64,000 nt of DNA from Corythucha ciliata. Its lineage: Eukaryota; Arthropoda; Insecta; Hemiptera; Tingidae. Position numbers and translations under genes: made by a program. The notes under the pieces are model-generated. The model saw only the letters and a list, made by a program, of their open reading frames with translations, was not told the DNA's origin and searched no databases. How positions within the stretch are numbered: the stretch's first letter is position 1; each line of letters begins with the position of its first letter. The DNA is taken from the NCBI GenBank assembly GCA_038030265.1, contig CM075937.1, positions 28,252,198 to 28,316,197 on the forward strand, given 5' to 3'. Below are positions 21,821 to 33,986 of this stretch, one piece after another.

Positions 21821-24057
21821 CGGGTCCTCCTAATTTGCGGACCAACATAAAGAATTCTGCGGACCAGCCCATAACTCTCCGTAAAGCGTTCCGACTGGGC
21901 TGATTTTCGGTAATTATACTTTACTCCGGTGGCAGTACAAGCCATCAAAATTTGATGATGATCGGGTAATTGGCTGACCCCCCTCTCCCACACCGCAACG
22001 AGTTGAATTCTGCGGACCAGCCCATAACTCTCCGTAAAGCGTTCCGAAAGGGCTTATTTTCGGTAATTATACTTTACTCCGGTGGCAGTACAAGCCATCA
22101 AACGAACCGGTGATTTTCTGACCCCTGAATTCTGCGGACCAGCCGTCCTTATGCGGATCAAGTAGACTTGATATCTCTCATTCGTTGCTTCGGTCGTGTA
22201 GGTTACGCTCACCAGCTATTCACAAACCCTCCCCACTCTAAAGGACCACATGTGGGGGTATCGTCAGTGCTTGTATGTAACTATAGGTTCTCTACCCCTT
22301 GCCTACTATTCGATTTTGTCTCCGATAGTGGAAGGCAATCGCTTCACAACATTTTGGACCAATATCCGAATTCACTGGAATTAGGCAATTTCTTTCAAAT
22401 GTCATACCTTGTCATCCCCCTTCAAGTTTTTCGAGTTTAGGTATAGCGCAATTGGCAGTATGTGTTATCTTATTAATTTTTATCACTGACCCCCCCCCCA
22501 CCTATACTAATGTGTACTGTCGGTTGAGTTCAGAGCCCAACGTCATTCCCTACCCCATCGTCACCTCACCTCGCCCTCCCATCAATTACTACCTACCTAC
22601 CAATGACTAGCTACCTTCACGTCTCACGTGAAATATTTGCACCGAATATGATGCTTCTAGAATGAACTGGTTATTTCTCTGGTTTTGGAATGAACTAGTG
22701 ATTTTCTTTACCATTACAACCCCTATTTTTCCCTCTCTCCTTCGATCTATTTGGCTCAAATTCAATACCCCCCGAGTTCTTATGACTATTCGTTTTTGTG
22801 CTGAAGCTCGTTCCGCTAAATTAATGTCTTTGAGAGTTATCGTGCTAACAATAAGAAAAAGACCATAAATAAATGTAATATGCAAATAACCAAAGACCAG
22901 TGAATTCGCGTGAAACGTATTAAAACATAACATGATGCATGTTTGCTACTTGAGATCAGTGGTGCCTTTTCAAAAAGACATGCACAAAAATCGCGGTCCT
23001 CAAATTTAATTTTAATAAAAATCAAATTCAACTTTAACACAAGTGAAAGTGATATTGATGGATCTCTAACGCCCGACCACGCCTTAATTCAGGGATCCAC
23101 CGGGATGCCAATTCAGAAAGTATAGATTCAAACGAGTGACCGTAGTGGCGCGAAAAAGCGTAGAGTGACAAGTGATGGTGTATTTAAAAACTACCCAAGA
23201 TTGAACTTACGTTCCTTTCGACCCGACGGGCTTGAGGTCACGTGATCAAGCGTATTCGCGCGGGCAGGTCGCGAAGGCACGGCTCCCCCTTAAAGACCTC
23301 GCAGAACGTCAGAAACCCAGGGCCATGTTTATAAAATCCCTTAGTGTTGTGGATAGCGAGCAGTTCCCTCAAGAATAAAGTTGACGCTACATGGACATTG
23401 TCCCTCGCTCACTCACCGAACGGCGAATTACCCCGGACCGAGCTCATTTCTTCAATATTATATTTCACATATCATAGCGCTCTTTTTAGGCCGTTACATC
23501 ACCCCCATCTAAACGCCAGCGCACATAATATAGCCTGCTCCACCTTGTGTGCCCGGCTTGGCACCTCTCCTTTGGCCGCAGCCCTCACCCATCACCCACG
23601 ACGTTCACTGGTGGGACCCACATTCAGGCACGCACAAAGGGCAAGGTCCAGCTCCTCGACGGCCCACACATAAGGGCAGCTTCCGAAATACTCTCTTCCA
23701 ACGACAATGGCCTATGGTAGGGAAAGGGTCGTTTTTCGTTACGACGAGCAAGGAGGCCGGCTGATGCCCTTCATGAAAATAACGACCCCGCGTCGTCTCG
23801 CCCTCGAGATCCTGCTATGTGCCACAACACCTCGGAACGCTTCACGGGGAATTATGGGCTGGTCCGCAGAATTCAACTCGTTGCGGTGTGGGTAGGGGGG
23901 TCAGCAAATTACCGGATCGTCATCATATTTTGATGGCTTGTACTGTCACCGGAGTAAAGTATAAGTACCGAAAATCAGCCCAGTCGGAACGCTTTACGGA
24001 GAGTTATGGGCTGGTCTGCAGAATTCTTTATGTTGGTCCGCAAATTAGGAGGACCCG
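21821..24057. mobile_element. 2.2-kb long-TIR element
   Basis: The left arm starts CGGGTCCTCCTAATTTGCGG and runs through GAATTCTGCGGACCAGCCC, CGTAAAGCGTTCCGACTGGG and the ATACTTTACTCCGGTG block for about 190 bp. The same sequence is inverted at 23865-24057. A second, direct copy of part of the arm sits at 22008-22110. The interior (22.1-23.86 kb) has short open frames with no recognisable family and a C9 tract. No target duplication seen. Confidence 0.65.
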
Positions 24058-24059
24058 TA

Positions 24060-25608
24060 AGTTAGTTACATTAGTTAGTAAACGTTTGAGGAGTGTACCT
24101 AGCCCATTTTTGAGCCATATTTCGAGGCTTGTTGTACGAGTCGAGTGTGTATTAGCTCGTCAGATACACACACAATTTTGAACTTTTGTGTTCGCGATTT
24201 TGTTTCTTGTTTTATAAGTCAAGGTGTATTTTGCTCTCCTGAGCCACTTTGGAACTTTTTTGTTCGCGAATCTACCAATTCGTCTCGTTCACTTTAATTT
24301 ATTGGAGCCGAAAAACGTAAGTACAAACAATGTAAGTGTAAGTGTAATCACGAATTCAAACATTCACTTATTTTTGAATAACCCCTTGTCTCGCCTTCCC
24401 TTTGTTTAACTTCTTCTTAATCTTCTTTTATACCTGGTTTCACGACTCTTCATTTAAATATATTTTCACATATTTCAAATTTTCACTGAGTGAAAATAAA
24501 AATCAAATTTTCACAGCTTGAATTAAACTCAACTTTCGCGTTGGAAAATGGCGCAAGAAAGTACTCTTTCTGCTTTCTCACTAAGCCTTAAAAAAAAAAA
24601 AAAAGTTTTTTTTTGTACCTAAAGGGTGTATCGGAATGAATGAAAAATAAAAATGGGTTAAATTTCACCCGATTTGCAATCGAAAACACGAAATAGGTAC
24701 ACCATAGTACGAAACTTTACTTCCCGGTATGATATTTTTCTTTTTTTTTTTCTTTCTTAATAATTTCGCTTTTCTTATTAAAATGCGACTTCGTCATTTC
24801 CTATCGAACCTTTGGCTACTTTTTACGGATTAAAAAAAGCACCTTTTTCAAGATCTGGAATGCAGTGGTAAAGCGTGCCTTATTTGTACGTGTAAGCAAC
24901 CCCCCCCCCTCATGTATGGCTGGGAGAGGCCCTATTAGGGTACCGTACATTAATCTGTTTGCTGCATCCTGCATATAACATATAACACATCCCCAAGTTA
25001 ATTAGTAATTAACTATTAGTATTAGTTAATTTCGACGTCAGATTTCACGAGATTAGCGTGAGACTTCACATAGGTTTTCGAGAACCAACTGATGAATTGA
25101 CCATTTTCGGCCTAATAAATAACCGTTTTTCGCTAACGTACCTACCGAGTGAAGCAAAACTCGATCAATGGGGGATAAACTGTACCCGACCCAACAATTC
25201 GGGTCAACATTCACATTTCAACAAAAACGGTCGAGTATTTTCACATCAGAAATCGACAGACCGACATTCTGCTCAAATGATGTAAAGCCATAGTTTTAGG
25301 GTCGAAATGTTACTAGAAGTTAGGCTTTTGGACGTACCATCACTAACCATGAGTGCAATACTATCTCATTGTTGAATGTCGAGGAAATAAAAAGGAACAA
25401 TTTTCTACGAAGTGTTGAATATTGTTCAAAATTAATAAAATGAATTGAAAAACAGCGAAAAACATTCCAGTGGAATGACAGTTTTCGATATAAATAGTCC
25501 TTTTTTAACCACGACAGTGGCTTAAGGGGGAGTTGCACGGGTGATTCCTCGACCCCCCTCGCCTACTTCTCGGCATACATTTTCTGGCCTTAGTTTTGCA
25601 CCAAATTC
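24060..25608. other. unassigned sequence
   Basis: AT-rich, with A/T homopolymers and a C9 tract near 24900. Short frames only; nothing recognised. Confidence 0.35.
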
Positions 25609-25896
25609 AAGGTGACTAAACTTTACAATAGGTGCCGCAGATTTCCCCCTGCCCATCAGGTGGGAGGGGGTGGGGACTGACGTCACCAGCAGTCCTTTAC
25701 TCCCAATCGCTCACCCTAGAACAGCAGAGCAAGTTAATTTTGAAATTGAAGTTTATGAATTCTCAAAAATCACAACCCAATAACAATTAATAATGTACTG
25801 GGTCCAGCGCAAAGGCGGTTGGTACTGCTCGTGACGTAGGTGAAGGACAGTAATGGCCGAAAATCTGCGGCACCTATAAAGAGTTTAGTCACCTGG
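25609..25896. repeat. TIR MITE
   Basis: AGGTGACTAAACTTTACAAT with GGTGCCGCAGATTT at the left and AAATCTGCGGCACC...AGTTTAGTCACCT at the right form imperfect inverted ends of about 36 bp. Confidence 0.6.
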
Positions 25897-25899
25897 GTG

Positions 25900-27060
25900 C
25901 GCCTTCTTCTTTCTGAATGAAGGTAGGGAACCTTTAAAACACAGGTACTGAAACAAGGATTTCAGCGCTATATTTGGTCCCTCAGTCGTTAGGGTAAACA
26001 CAATACCATGAATGAAAAAATTGTCATCGTAACAGCAAACAAACGCGGAACGCGGTCGAAATAAATAAAAGTATCCTACTTGTCAATGAGATCGAGTGAT
26101 AATTACTATAATCATATGAGGGACCAAGTATGGTGCCGATTTGCGTGATGCAGTACTCGTGTTTTATAGTGCCTTAATTAAGGTGGAAGAACAGAAGAAG
26201 AAAAAAACTAGTTTTAACGGATTTCGGGTTTTGACTGTAACATAAACACAAACCTCCAGAAATTTTTATCGGAAATTGTACACCCAAAAAACATATGTCT
26301 GACACTTTACATTTATGTAGCTACATAAATGTAGCGCGACACTTCAGTGTAAACGCACCTTAACGTTATGAAGGGTCAAATTTGGAAAAGAGCAATTAAT
26401 AGGTCTTTTCGGGCGCCCATCGAAACCTACAAAAATTACAAATTTTGCAATTTATGCAGCTTTTAAAGCAATTTAACTCATTTTGCTACGTAAATTACCT
26501 ACAAATTCGTAACTTTTGTAGATCACCCGAAAATACCTATTGTATCATATTTTGTTGCCTACTCACCTCGACAGAAACGAAAAAAAATGAGAGACAAGCC
26601 CCTCCCTACAACGCCATTCACTCATGTTGAGTGGTTTGTGGGCGGAGTAGGCAAGCTTGCTTTCAAGAGGTAGTTGCAGGGGTGACACCTCACACACACT
26701 TCCTCGCTTTGTTTACGCTCCAATCGGTTTTTAAAGACTCGTTTCAATCTGTATGGAATTCCGCATGAACAATGCTACCCTTAGCAATGCTCATACAGAG
26801 CCTCTACGCACACGAGATTTTCGGTAGCGCGATTGTGAAACATATGACATTGACTGGAAGAACACGCACATGCGACTGAAAAATCGCCGCTATTTTTCAG
26901 TCACCAGTGAGTCTTCTTGTAGGAAATGTAATCTTTTTCATTTCTTCGATAATCGCGCGAACAAAAATCGCATGTGCATGTTTAAAACGATGCATGATTG
27001 TTGCAAAACGTTGCTAAACATTGGTAATAGTTGCTAACCATTAACTTGACGTTTAATCCA
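25900..27060. other. unassigned sequence with a 26-bp perfect palindrome
   Basis: No gene recognised. A perfect palindrome, TACATTTATGTAG followed by CTACATAAATGTA, lies at 26308-26333. Confidence 0.35.
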
Positions 27061-27067
27061 ATTACAG

Positions 27068-27557
27068 ATGTTTCGCTTAATTCGAAACAAGTCGACGTTG
27101 GGGGTGAGAGTTGTACATCGGAGAGAACTCCGGCGTTGCGCAACAAAAAATAATTATACGGTCGACATGGGGCAGGGACCTGAGGAAGTGGTTCTCATAC
27201 GATATGGCCGTGAGATTATTTCTATTCTTGATGGGAGTAAAACTGTTCAAATTTTTTTTAAAAAAACATGCTTTTCTTACCTAGATGAAAAGGATCTGAC
27301 TGATTTGAAAAATGATATAGTGAGGAATCAAGGACCTCCGCAAGAGTAAAATTGACTTTGTGAAATACAACATTAACAGTTCTGTGCTAAATTTGTTTTT
27401 CATTGTAGAACTTGACGAACTTATTCTTCCTGCAAGTGGGTCTAGCGGCTTCGAGACGTCTCAGCCAAGACCCCCACGACGAGATCAGCCGCTAGACACC
27501 CAAACAGAGGATCCTCTCAAGACTAAAGGAGGCTTCGAGACAGGAGGTATAACTTGA
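27068..27557 (+). CDS. unrecognised small protein, possibly two exons
   Basis: ATG at 27068 opens 93 codons (MFRLIRNKSTLGVRVVHRRE...) ending RNQGPPQE at 27349. A second frame after a good acceptor (TTTTTCATTGTAG, ending 27408) reads ELDELILPASGSSGFETSQP... to a TGA at 27557, rich in Pro, Arg and Thr. The nearest donor (GTAAAA at 27346) does not keep the frame, so I cannot prove that they join. Basic N-terminal part, no recognised domain. It may be a host exon or transposon cargo. Confidence 0.35.
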
Positions 27558-27559
27558 AT

Positions 27560-28203
27560 TCAATTACTCGCACATTGATAAATCAGGGGCGGTTTCATGC
27601 CTCCTTGAGGGGAGTGGCGGTAAAATGTCCCCCCCCCCAACCTTATCCTATTCGCGTAATTTCTTAATTTTATTTTTTAAAAAAGAAAAACACTATCCAG
27701 TAAGCCAACTGTCTCAGTTTCCCAAACACGGATTTTGTGCCCTTTGCGTTTGACTCTTTCTAAAAACAGTTTAATCTGAAGCTGAAAATTGAGTTTAATT
27801 TTCAAGTGTACATTTCTTTGCATGTTCTTCATTTGTCACATTTTTTTTTTTTTTTTTCATTTTCATTCATGATTTTAACATTGTTGAAATTGAACCAATG
27901 CCCCTTCCCCTCAGTGGTGTTCGTTCAGGTTGCTTTTTCAAATTTTTAAAATCATTCATGTGTTGCCCGATAGTCCAATAAAATAGTAATTTGGACCAAA
28001 CATCAAATATGTCAAAATCTGTGGTTTTCCACCAAAATATTTGCTGGACAACTGTTGGCAGCCAGAAAACAACGAAATGTTTGGGTAATTTACTGTTTTT
28101 TTCCCGATATATCTCAGAAGCTATCAATTTCTTCGCCAAATAATTTTTTAAGAGCATTAAAATTCCTAAAAATTTTTTGGTCGGGGCACACGTTTGCGTA
28201 GTT
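27560..28203. other. unassigned sequence
   Basis: AT-rich with a C10 tract near 27630 and a T17 tract near 27841. No supported feature. Confidence 0.35.
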
Positions 28204-28206
28204 TAA

Positions 28207-28723
28207 AGGCCCGTTTACACGAGCAATAAAAATTGCTGCAATTCGGCAATTATTGGACCATTCATTTCTACAAAAATTGCAGCAATACGAAGCAATTTTC
28301 CCTCAGCGGGTAGTTGAGGGATTTTGAAATTCATTGTAGCAATTGTATTGCAGTGCATTGCTCAATTTCTACTGAGCAACAAAAATTGCTCAACTTTGAA
28401 ATTATTCCGTCTCTTCTTTTCCGAAAATTGTCATCCGGATCACCCGTCCCCTGGTGGCCCGGGTCAAAAAATTGCAGAAAACGTGCAATTATCCAACCTC
28501 CACGGACTTAAAAAATGGCAAGAAAAATTAGTCGCCGTAATTGGACAACAGGAAGCAATATTGGACAATTCGATGCAGTTATTGCTTCAAGAAAAGAGGG
28601 AATTCTCGGGAGGGAAAAAATCGCACGAAACGGGGAGTTTATTGCTGGGCAATTTTTCGGCTATTGCTGCAATTCGCTTTCGTGCAATAATTGCCTTAAA
28701 AACTTGCCCGTGTAAATGGGCCT
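28207..28723. mobile_element. Harbinger-type non-autonomous element
   Basis: Ends AGGCCCGTTTACACGAGCAA and inverted TTGCCCGTGTAAATGGGCCT, with TAA on both sides (28204-28206 and 28724-28726). The plus strand is open for almost the full length (28324-28773, including a Gln-rich helical stretch KKWQEKLVAVIGQQEAILD). Remnant coding origin is therefore possible, but no family is recognised. CAATTATTGC-like words recur throughout. Confidence 0.7.
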
Positions 28724-28942
28724 TAAGTCACAATTTTGTCCCCTTAATTTGTGACGGATGCGAAAATTGTTAGGTGGGTTAGTATGACTGTTTTAGTACA
28801 TTGCCTCTGTTCATGGATCGGCATTCGTACGTGTTGTTCGTCTGCACGATAAATTAGGTCAAATCCTGAACGGTATTACGTAATTTCCGTTATAGCAATA
28901 CTATCCAGAAGGGTTAAAGGATTAAGTCATTAAAGGTAACTT

Positions 28943-29670
28943 CCATGTCGATATGCTTCCCGTCTATAGCGCCGATGCAGTGTGGAAAATTCCATTGCTC
29001 ATTAAAATTCTTCGCAATTTCTTCCCATTTTTCTGAGGAATCAGGAAACTGCAACAAATGAATAGAATGAAAATCGATTATTGAATTGAAAAAAAAAAAA
29101 AAAAATGGACAGAAGCGTTCAGCGGTTACAATGCAAAAAAATGACATGAACTTTTTCAAAAACTTTATGAAGAATTTTACTTAAAAAAGTTGTTCAGTTT
29201 TTTGATTTTTTTTGGGTCACGTTATTTTGTAACACCCTGTAAACAAAAGAATAGGTACTACCACTAAAATTTTATCATACGCACCTGTAGGTAATCTTTT
29301 CTCAGAACGTTGTATATTGCTTGGCACGTTTCTGGAATTATGCGACCGAGAGCTTGTGCTGATATTGCTGTTGAATATTTCAAGCATTCATACGACCGTC
29401 CAGTTGCTAAAAATCTTAAGGTAGCACTTAACCTTTCGTGCGGTGAAATTGATGTCCTCATAACAGTGTCTTGCTTCTGTATATGAGGAGACACCAATGA
29501 AAGCAGTTTTACATACACCGTTTCATCCATTCTTAAATAGTTGCGATAGTCTCCTTCCTCGTCTCTCAACTCGCGTAATAAGTTCACGTGACTGTACTTT
29601 TTTCTTAAGAGTAACCACTGCTTACTCCATGCTTTCCGACACTTTTTTTTTTTAACATTTTCATGGTTAA
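28943..29670 (-). pseudogene. HARBI1-like transposase, 5' part (third Harbinger gene)
   Basis: The minus-strand exon (about 29670-29286) reads RKAWSKQWLLLRKKYSHV, then LLRELRDEEGDYRNYLRM, QKQDTVMRTSISPHERL and RFLATGRSYECLKY, all hallmarks of the HARBI1 N-terminal half. It ends DYLQ at a CAG before GTGCGT. The next exon starts at 29048 after TTTGTTGCAG with FPDSSEKWEEI and reaches the first catalytic Asp in NFPHCIGAIDGKHIDM, in phase. The coding sequence breaks off there, so the remaining two catalytic residues are missing. A possible first exon (MDEIKSDEDAANDAIA) lies near 30745-30695 with a GTGAGT donor. Confidence 0.75.
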
Positions 29671-30794
29671 TGATAAACCAACAACCGCGATCGCGTCCTC
29701 TACACTTGGAGAAGCCATGACATCAACTGACCGTCGTCGCTGCGAGACACCGCTGCGTGTATGTGCTCACCCGGCCAGGGGTAAACCGCTGCGAATTTAC
29801 GCTGGGGTGTACCGCTGCGATACACCACTACGTGTATGGCCGGCCTAAGACACGAAAATCAGCCACTCACCGGAATGGGTTATATTCCAGTTTGCTGACA
29901 GAAATTAAAATACTTTCAAACAATTCAATTTCAACGAACTTGATGTTATTCGATGCATCTGAGTGTGTTGTTTCTATAGAAATTCTTACAAGAATGCCCG
30001 AGGAAAGAGGAAAATTGCTAAAAAAGTTATACTGAGAAATTTATAACTGATTTTTAAACTCAAGTGGTTGATTTTCGTTCACGGCTGAATTTCCAGTGAG
30101 AGCGTAAACTGTAGTATAAGATTTCGCGGAGTTTTACTCACTTTCTCACTCGAAATAATTGCAATATCATAATGAAATTAGTGCAATGAATCGCCCTTAG
30201 CTCAAGGAAGACAGGGAGAAAAGAATTAATTGGATTCCTCGTCCCGTGATTCATGCAAAAATAATAATGTGGCCAAAGATATAATCATTATTATAAGATT
30301 TGACTTTGAAGAATAATCACAAATTAAATCTTGCATTGTTAGGGTTTACAAAATATGAATTAAGTGCTTTTTACCACCTAATTTTGAGAGAAACCGTGAA
30401 AAACTGTCAAGGTAGTAAAGAAAAAGAGAAATAGTTGTTATACGATTAATTTCATAATCATTTTTTAATGGAGGTGGCTGGTTTTAGCAACGGGCTGGTT
30501 TTCCGGTCAATGCGTGTATATATATATATCCTATCTGTCTTCTGTTTATGAGTTTGACCTCCCCCCTTTCTTTCCAGATATAAAGAAATGCACGTCATCA
30601 TCTTCCGAGTCACTGATGCTTCAAATGGATTACCCGCGTATAACATGGGACGCAGCGGCGACTCATCTGCAATCTACACAGCAAGGGACTCACGTAGCTA
30701 TGGCGTCGTTGGCGGCATCTTCGTCACTTTTGATCTCATCCATGTAGTCGCTCGTTACAGTCCCCGACGGGTGTCGAAGTCCGGTTTTATTAAA
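29671..30794. other. unassigned sequence
   Basis: No gene recognised on the plus strand. A minus-strand MDEIKSDEDAANDAIA exon candidate lies at about 30695-30745. Confidence 0.3.
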
Positions 30795-31868
30795 TGTTCA
30801 TTCCTAGTCGAGATAATCGACTTTTTCAAGTTTTTCAGCACAACACGGGTATTCCCAACAAAAACAGCTGTAACATGGGAAATAAGCGTCCTAGGTTAAA
30901 TCCAACGACACCCCTGAAAAGAGCACACTTTTTTCTGTGTGATTAAGGACGTTTTCTTTAGTAATAGCGAAAGATTTTTGTAGTAAACTGAGAAAATATC
31001 AAGATATTTTCACAAATACCCGTTTTTGACAACCGTTCGAAGCAATACTACAATAGTAACGTTGCTCCCAGCGCCTGGCAAATTCCTTTAAAATTTGATG
31101 AAGGCATGTAGTTTAATACTTCAGGCTTAGTTTACTCCTGCCCTTCTCAATTTTTTGAGAAAAATCCATAGTTATACCAAAAAATGGGGCAATTATGCCC
31201 ATTTTGAGTGCCTACAGAAGATACGAGTTTTTTTCAGCTTATTTCACTTTTATTCACTTATTCTGTGCTAACCTTCGAAGAAAAACAAGTAAAAATGAAG
31301 TAAGCTGGAAAAAACATTTTTGGAATAGCTCTCGTATCTTTTTGTAGGCACTCAAAATAATTTAATTATAAATTTAATTAATTGCCTCATTTTTTGGTAT
31401 AACAATGGATTTTTCTCAAAAAATTGCGAAAAACAGGAGTAAACTAAGCATGAAGTATTAAACGAACTTCCTTCGTCCAGTTTAAGAGGAATTTGCCAGG
31501 CGCTGGGAGCAACGTTAATATTGTAGTCTTGCTTTGTACAGTTGTCAAAAACTGATATTTGTGAAAATATCTTGATATTTTCCCGGTTTACTCTGAAAAT
31601 CTCTCGCTATCACTAAAGAAAACGTCCTTAATCACACAGAAAAAAGTGTGCTCGTTTCAGGGGTGTCGTTGGATTTAACCTAGGACGCTAATTTCCCAAG
31701 TTTTAACTGTTATATTGCGAAAACCCGTGCTATGCTGAAAAACGTGAAAAAATCGTTTATCTCGACTAAGAATGGAAATCGGTCCCAGGGGCATGGACTT
31801 TTTTTGTTGCATTTTTGGTGTACAATCACCCCTCACAATTTGTTCAACCAAGTACCAGTCACCCTGTA
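30795..31868. mobile_element. foldback element, second copy of the 5541 family
   Basis: Arms of about 500 bp are inverted around a centre near 31300. The right terminus is GTACCAGTCACCCTGTA; the left arm lacks its last 90 bases or so. It shares the block AAAAACAGCTGTAACNTGGGAAATA and the GCTCCCAGCGCCTGGCAAAT block with the element at 5.5 kb. Confidence 0.7.
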
Positions 31869-31999
31869 TAGCGAGCATGGAGGTTCTTTGAAATTTGTCC
31901 CCTTTATTAATGTAACTTCGTGTTAATTATTTTCAATCTCTACTGCATTAACCTTCTTTTTAACAAACAAAATCAATAGACCTGATTATGTCAGCATCA

Positions 32000-32195
32000 T
32001 CTGTTTCTTGCCAGATCAACACATTTCTCTGTGTCTGGCACCTGCGCAGGACGTTTTCTATGGTCTAGGAGATGACACTTCTGAGATCGCCAGAAATTGT
32101 CCGTGGGACAGGGGCTCACAGCAGAGCTAGCTGCTGGCAAACACACCTTTAGGCTGCTTGGAAAAGGCTGGCAAGTGCAAAAATTGGTTCTTCGC
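32000..32195 (-). repeat. repeat shared inverted with 44790-44945
   Basis: The minus strand reads CACTTGCCAGCC...GGTGTGTTTGCCA...CTAGCTCTGCTGTGAGCCCC and is about 85% like the plus strand at 44.8 kb. Both copies keep an open frame with KVCLP and ASSAVSPCPT, so it may derive from a coding exon of an unknown element. Confidence 0.5.
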
Positions 32196-32255
32196 CGGCA
32201 ATAAACTAGAAAACCAACACCGTTATCCAATTTCGAATAAAGCCCTGGCTACTAG

Positions 32256-32672
32256 TGTAACGTGCGCTACGCAAGGGTGACGAAGGTTGCCGGTCCCGAG
32301 GTTGCCTACGACATTACGGTGTGGGACAGGGGGCTGAGCTAAGAGTCCAAAGCTCAATTGAACGGCACGGCAAGTGTCGCAATAGACAACCTAGTTTCAA
32401 TCCCCTCTTACCCAATCCTGAGTTTCCAGGTGGACGGAGTGCCGAAATAAAGGAGTCGTTCGCCAGCCACCGGCTCGTGGAAGTGTAACTGTTTAATTGT
32501 GCCCTGAGAACCATCGTGTCCCCCCCCCCCCAGTCGTCTCTTAGTTAAAATTATAAGTGGGTTGGGTTTGTTTGGTTAAGTTAATAAAGTTTAGAGTGTG
32601 ACTCGTGATTCTTTAATTTGTCCTGTCTCCCCTGTAACGGCCCCAAAAGCCCCAAAAATCCCCCCCGTTACA
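32256..32672 (+). repeat. 5' LTR
   Basis: 417 bp, TG...CA ends, with AATAAA near 32584 and a C12 tract near 32520. Confidence 0.9.
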
Positions 32673-32675
32673 AAC

Positions 32676-32690
32676 TGGTGTCAGAAGTCG
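32676..32690 (+). promoter_or_regulatory. primer-binding site, tRNA-Leu-like
   Basis: TGGTGTCAGAAGTCG lies 3 bp inside the 5' LTR and resembles the tRNA-Leu primer sites of many Ty3-type elements. Confidence 0.6.
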
Positions 32691-33020
32691 TCGAACCCCA
32701 CGTGCCGTCCACTGCCGGCCATCTGACTTGAAAAAGGTAAGAGATTTTTTTATTCTCTAGAATCCCAGCGTTCAAGTTGCTACTCTAGGAATTATTAGCA
32801 ATAACCCCCCCCCCTGTCATAGCTCTTCCCTCTTCTGCAATTTCGCTTTCCTTTCCCTGTTCGCGGCCGCCACGCGCACGCTTCCCTCTCTCTCCTTGGC
32901 TATGACTAATTAAAACACCCCCCTCCCTGCTCGCTCCAAAGCAGAAATTAGTTCAACAGCCTTCACATCGCTCCCCTTCTCCTCTTCCCGATCGCCATTT
33001 TCCCTCTTCCACAAGGTAAA

Positions 33021-33986
33021 ATGCTGGAAGCCCTAGCGTTCCTCAGGGCTTATAATGACGAGATGGACAGGATAGCAGTGGAAGCGAGAAAACTTATCGG
33101 TGTTCATGAAAAAATCCAACAGATAGTGAACACCATAGCCCAACATTTGCAACCAGACCCTGCGAATGTCTACCTTACTCCTAGCCCTTCACCCAGCCCT
33201 GAACCCGAAATGCTCCCCTATTCCCTCACTACTAATCCACCTCTCATGCCCTGCACTGTTCCTCGTCCCTTTCTGCCCGAGCCGAGTCCAGCAAACCACA
33301 TGGCAGCATCCCCCCAACTTTTTCCATGCCTTACCCACCTCCCCGTGGACTCAAACCCTGGACACTATTACCCCCCTCCACAACTTTCGGTGAGACCGAC
33401 CCTTGCACCCCCTGCCACAACCCGAACCATTTCCCCACCTCCACAAGCGGCCCCCGGGGATGCCTTCCCTACTTCCTGTTCCCCACACAGTCCTGAACCA
33501 GAAATGACCCCTAACCCTCTCACCCTAAATCCACCTTCCAAGCCCACCACTATACCCTGGAACCCCATCTCCTCCTCACCGCCAAAATCCATTACAACCC
33601 CCCTAACAACCCCAACCACTCCAGCGTCTCACACGGGCCAATTTAGGGGCTGTCTCCCAAACCCTGATTTGACCTTGAACCTGATGACTCTCCCCGAACC
33701 TAATGGACGTTCCTTCCACAAGCCGAGTTCTAAAACGAACGCAGCTACCCCTCTGCATTTATCAATTTCGCCCACTGAAATGCTTAGGTTGTATGTCCTG
33801 CGCCTGACTAGCCCTTATTTTCCCTCGGAAGTACCGCCTACGTTGATAGTGCCCTTCACCAGAAACTCTCTCGGAAATGGCATTCGTTCATATCCTCGAA
33901 GTCCTTCCGAAATCCTCCAAAAGGTCCTGTCAAAGGGGCGCAAACGACTTAAAACCTATTTTCACCCGGAGGAATTTATTACATAA
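33021..33986 (+). CDS. proline-rich protein of the non-autonomous LTR element
   Basis: 321 codons from ATG at 33021, the first ATG after the leader, to TAA at 33986. Residues 1-50 are a short amphipathic helical segment (NDEMDRIAVEARKLIGVHEK). Residues 50-230 are very rich in Pro, Ser and Thr (PSPSPSPEPE, and repeated NPP...P blocks). The last 80 or so are more normal in composition (PTEMLRLYVLRLTSPYFPSE). I see no zinc knuckle and no recognised Gag domain. Intact and located where gag normally sits, so it may be a Gag-like or assembly protein, or a captured gene. Function unknown. Confidence 0.6.
   Translation: MLEALAFLRAYNDEMDRIAVEARKLIGVHEKIQQIVNTIAQHLQPDPANVYLTPSPSPSPEPEMLPYSLTTNPPLMPCTVPRPFLPEPSPANHMAASPQLFPCLTHLPVDSNPGHYYPPPQLSVRPTLAPPATTRTISPPPQAAPGDAFPTSCSPHSPEPEMTPNPLTLNPPSKPTTIPWNPISSSPPKSITTPLTTPTTPASHTGQFRGCLPNPDLTLNLMTLPEPNGRSFHKPSSKTNAATPLHLSISPTEMLRLYVLRLTSPYFPSEVPPTLIVPFTRNSLGNGIRSYPRSPSEILQKVLSKGRKRLKTYFHPEEFIT

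Noticed and set aside
23344..23895. Three overlapping plus-strand frames
   Set aside because: Low-complexity sequence inside the long-TIR element; partly arm sequence, no family recognised.
31675..31926. Short frames sharing residues with 5467-5802
   Set aside because: They are arms of the foldback family read through; no coding evidence.
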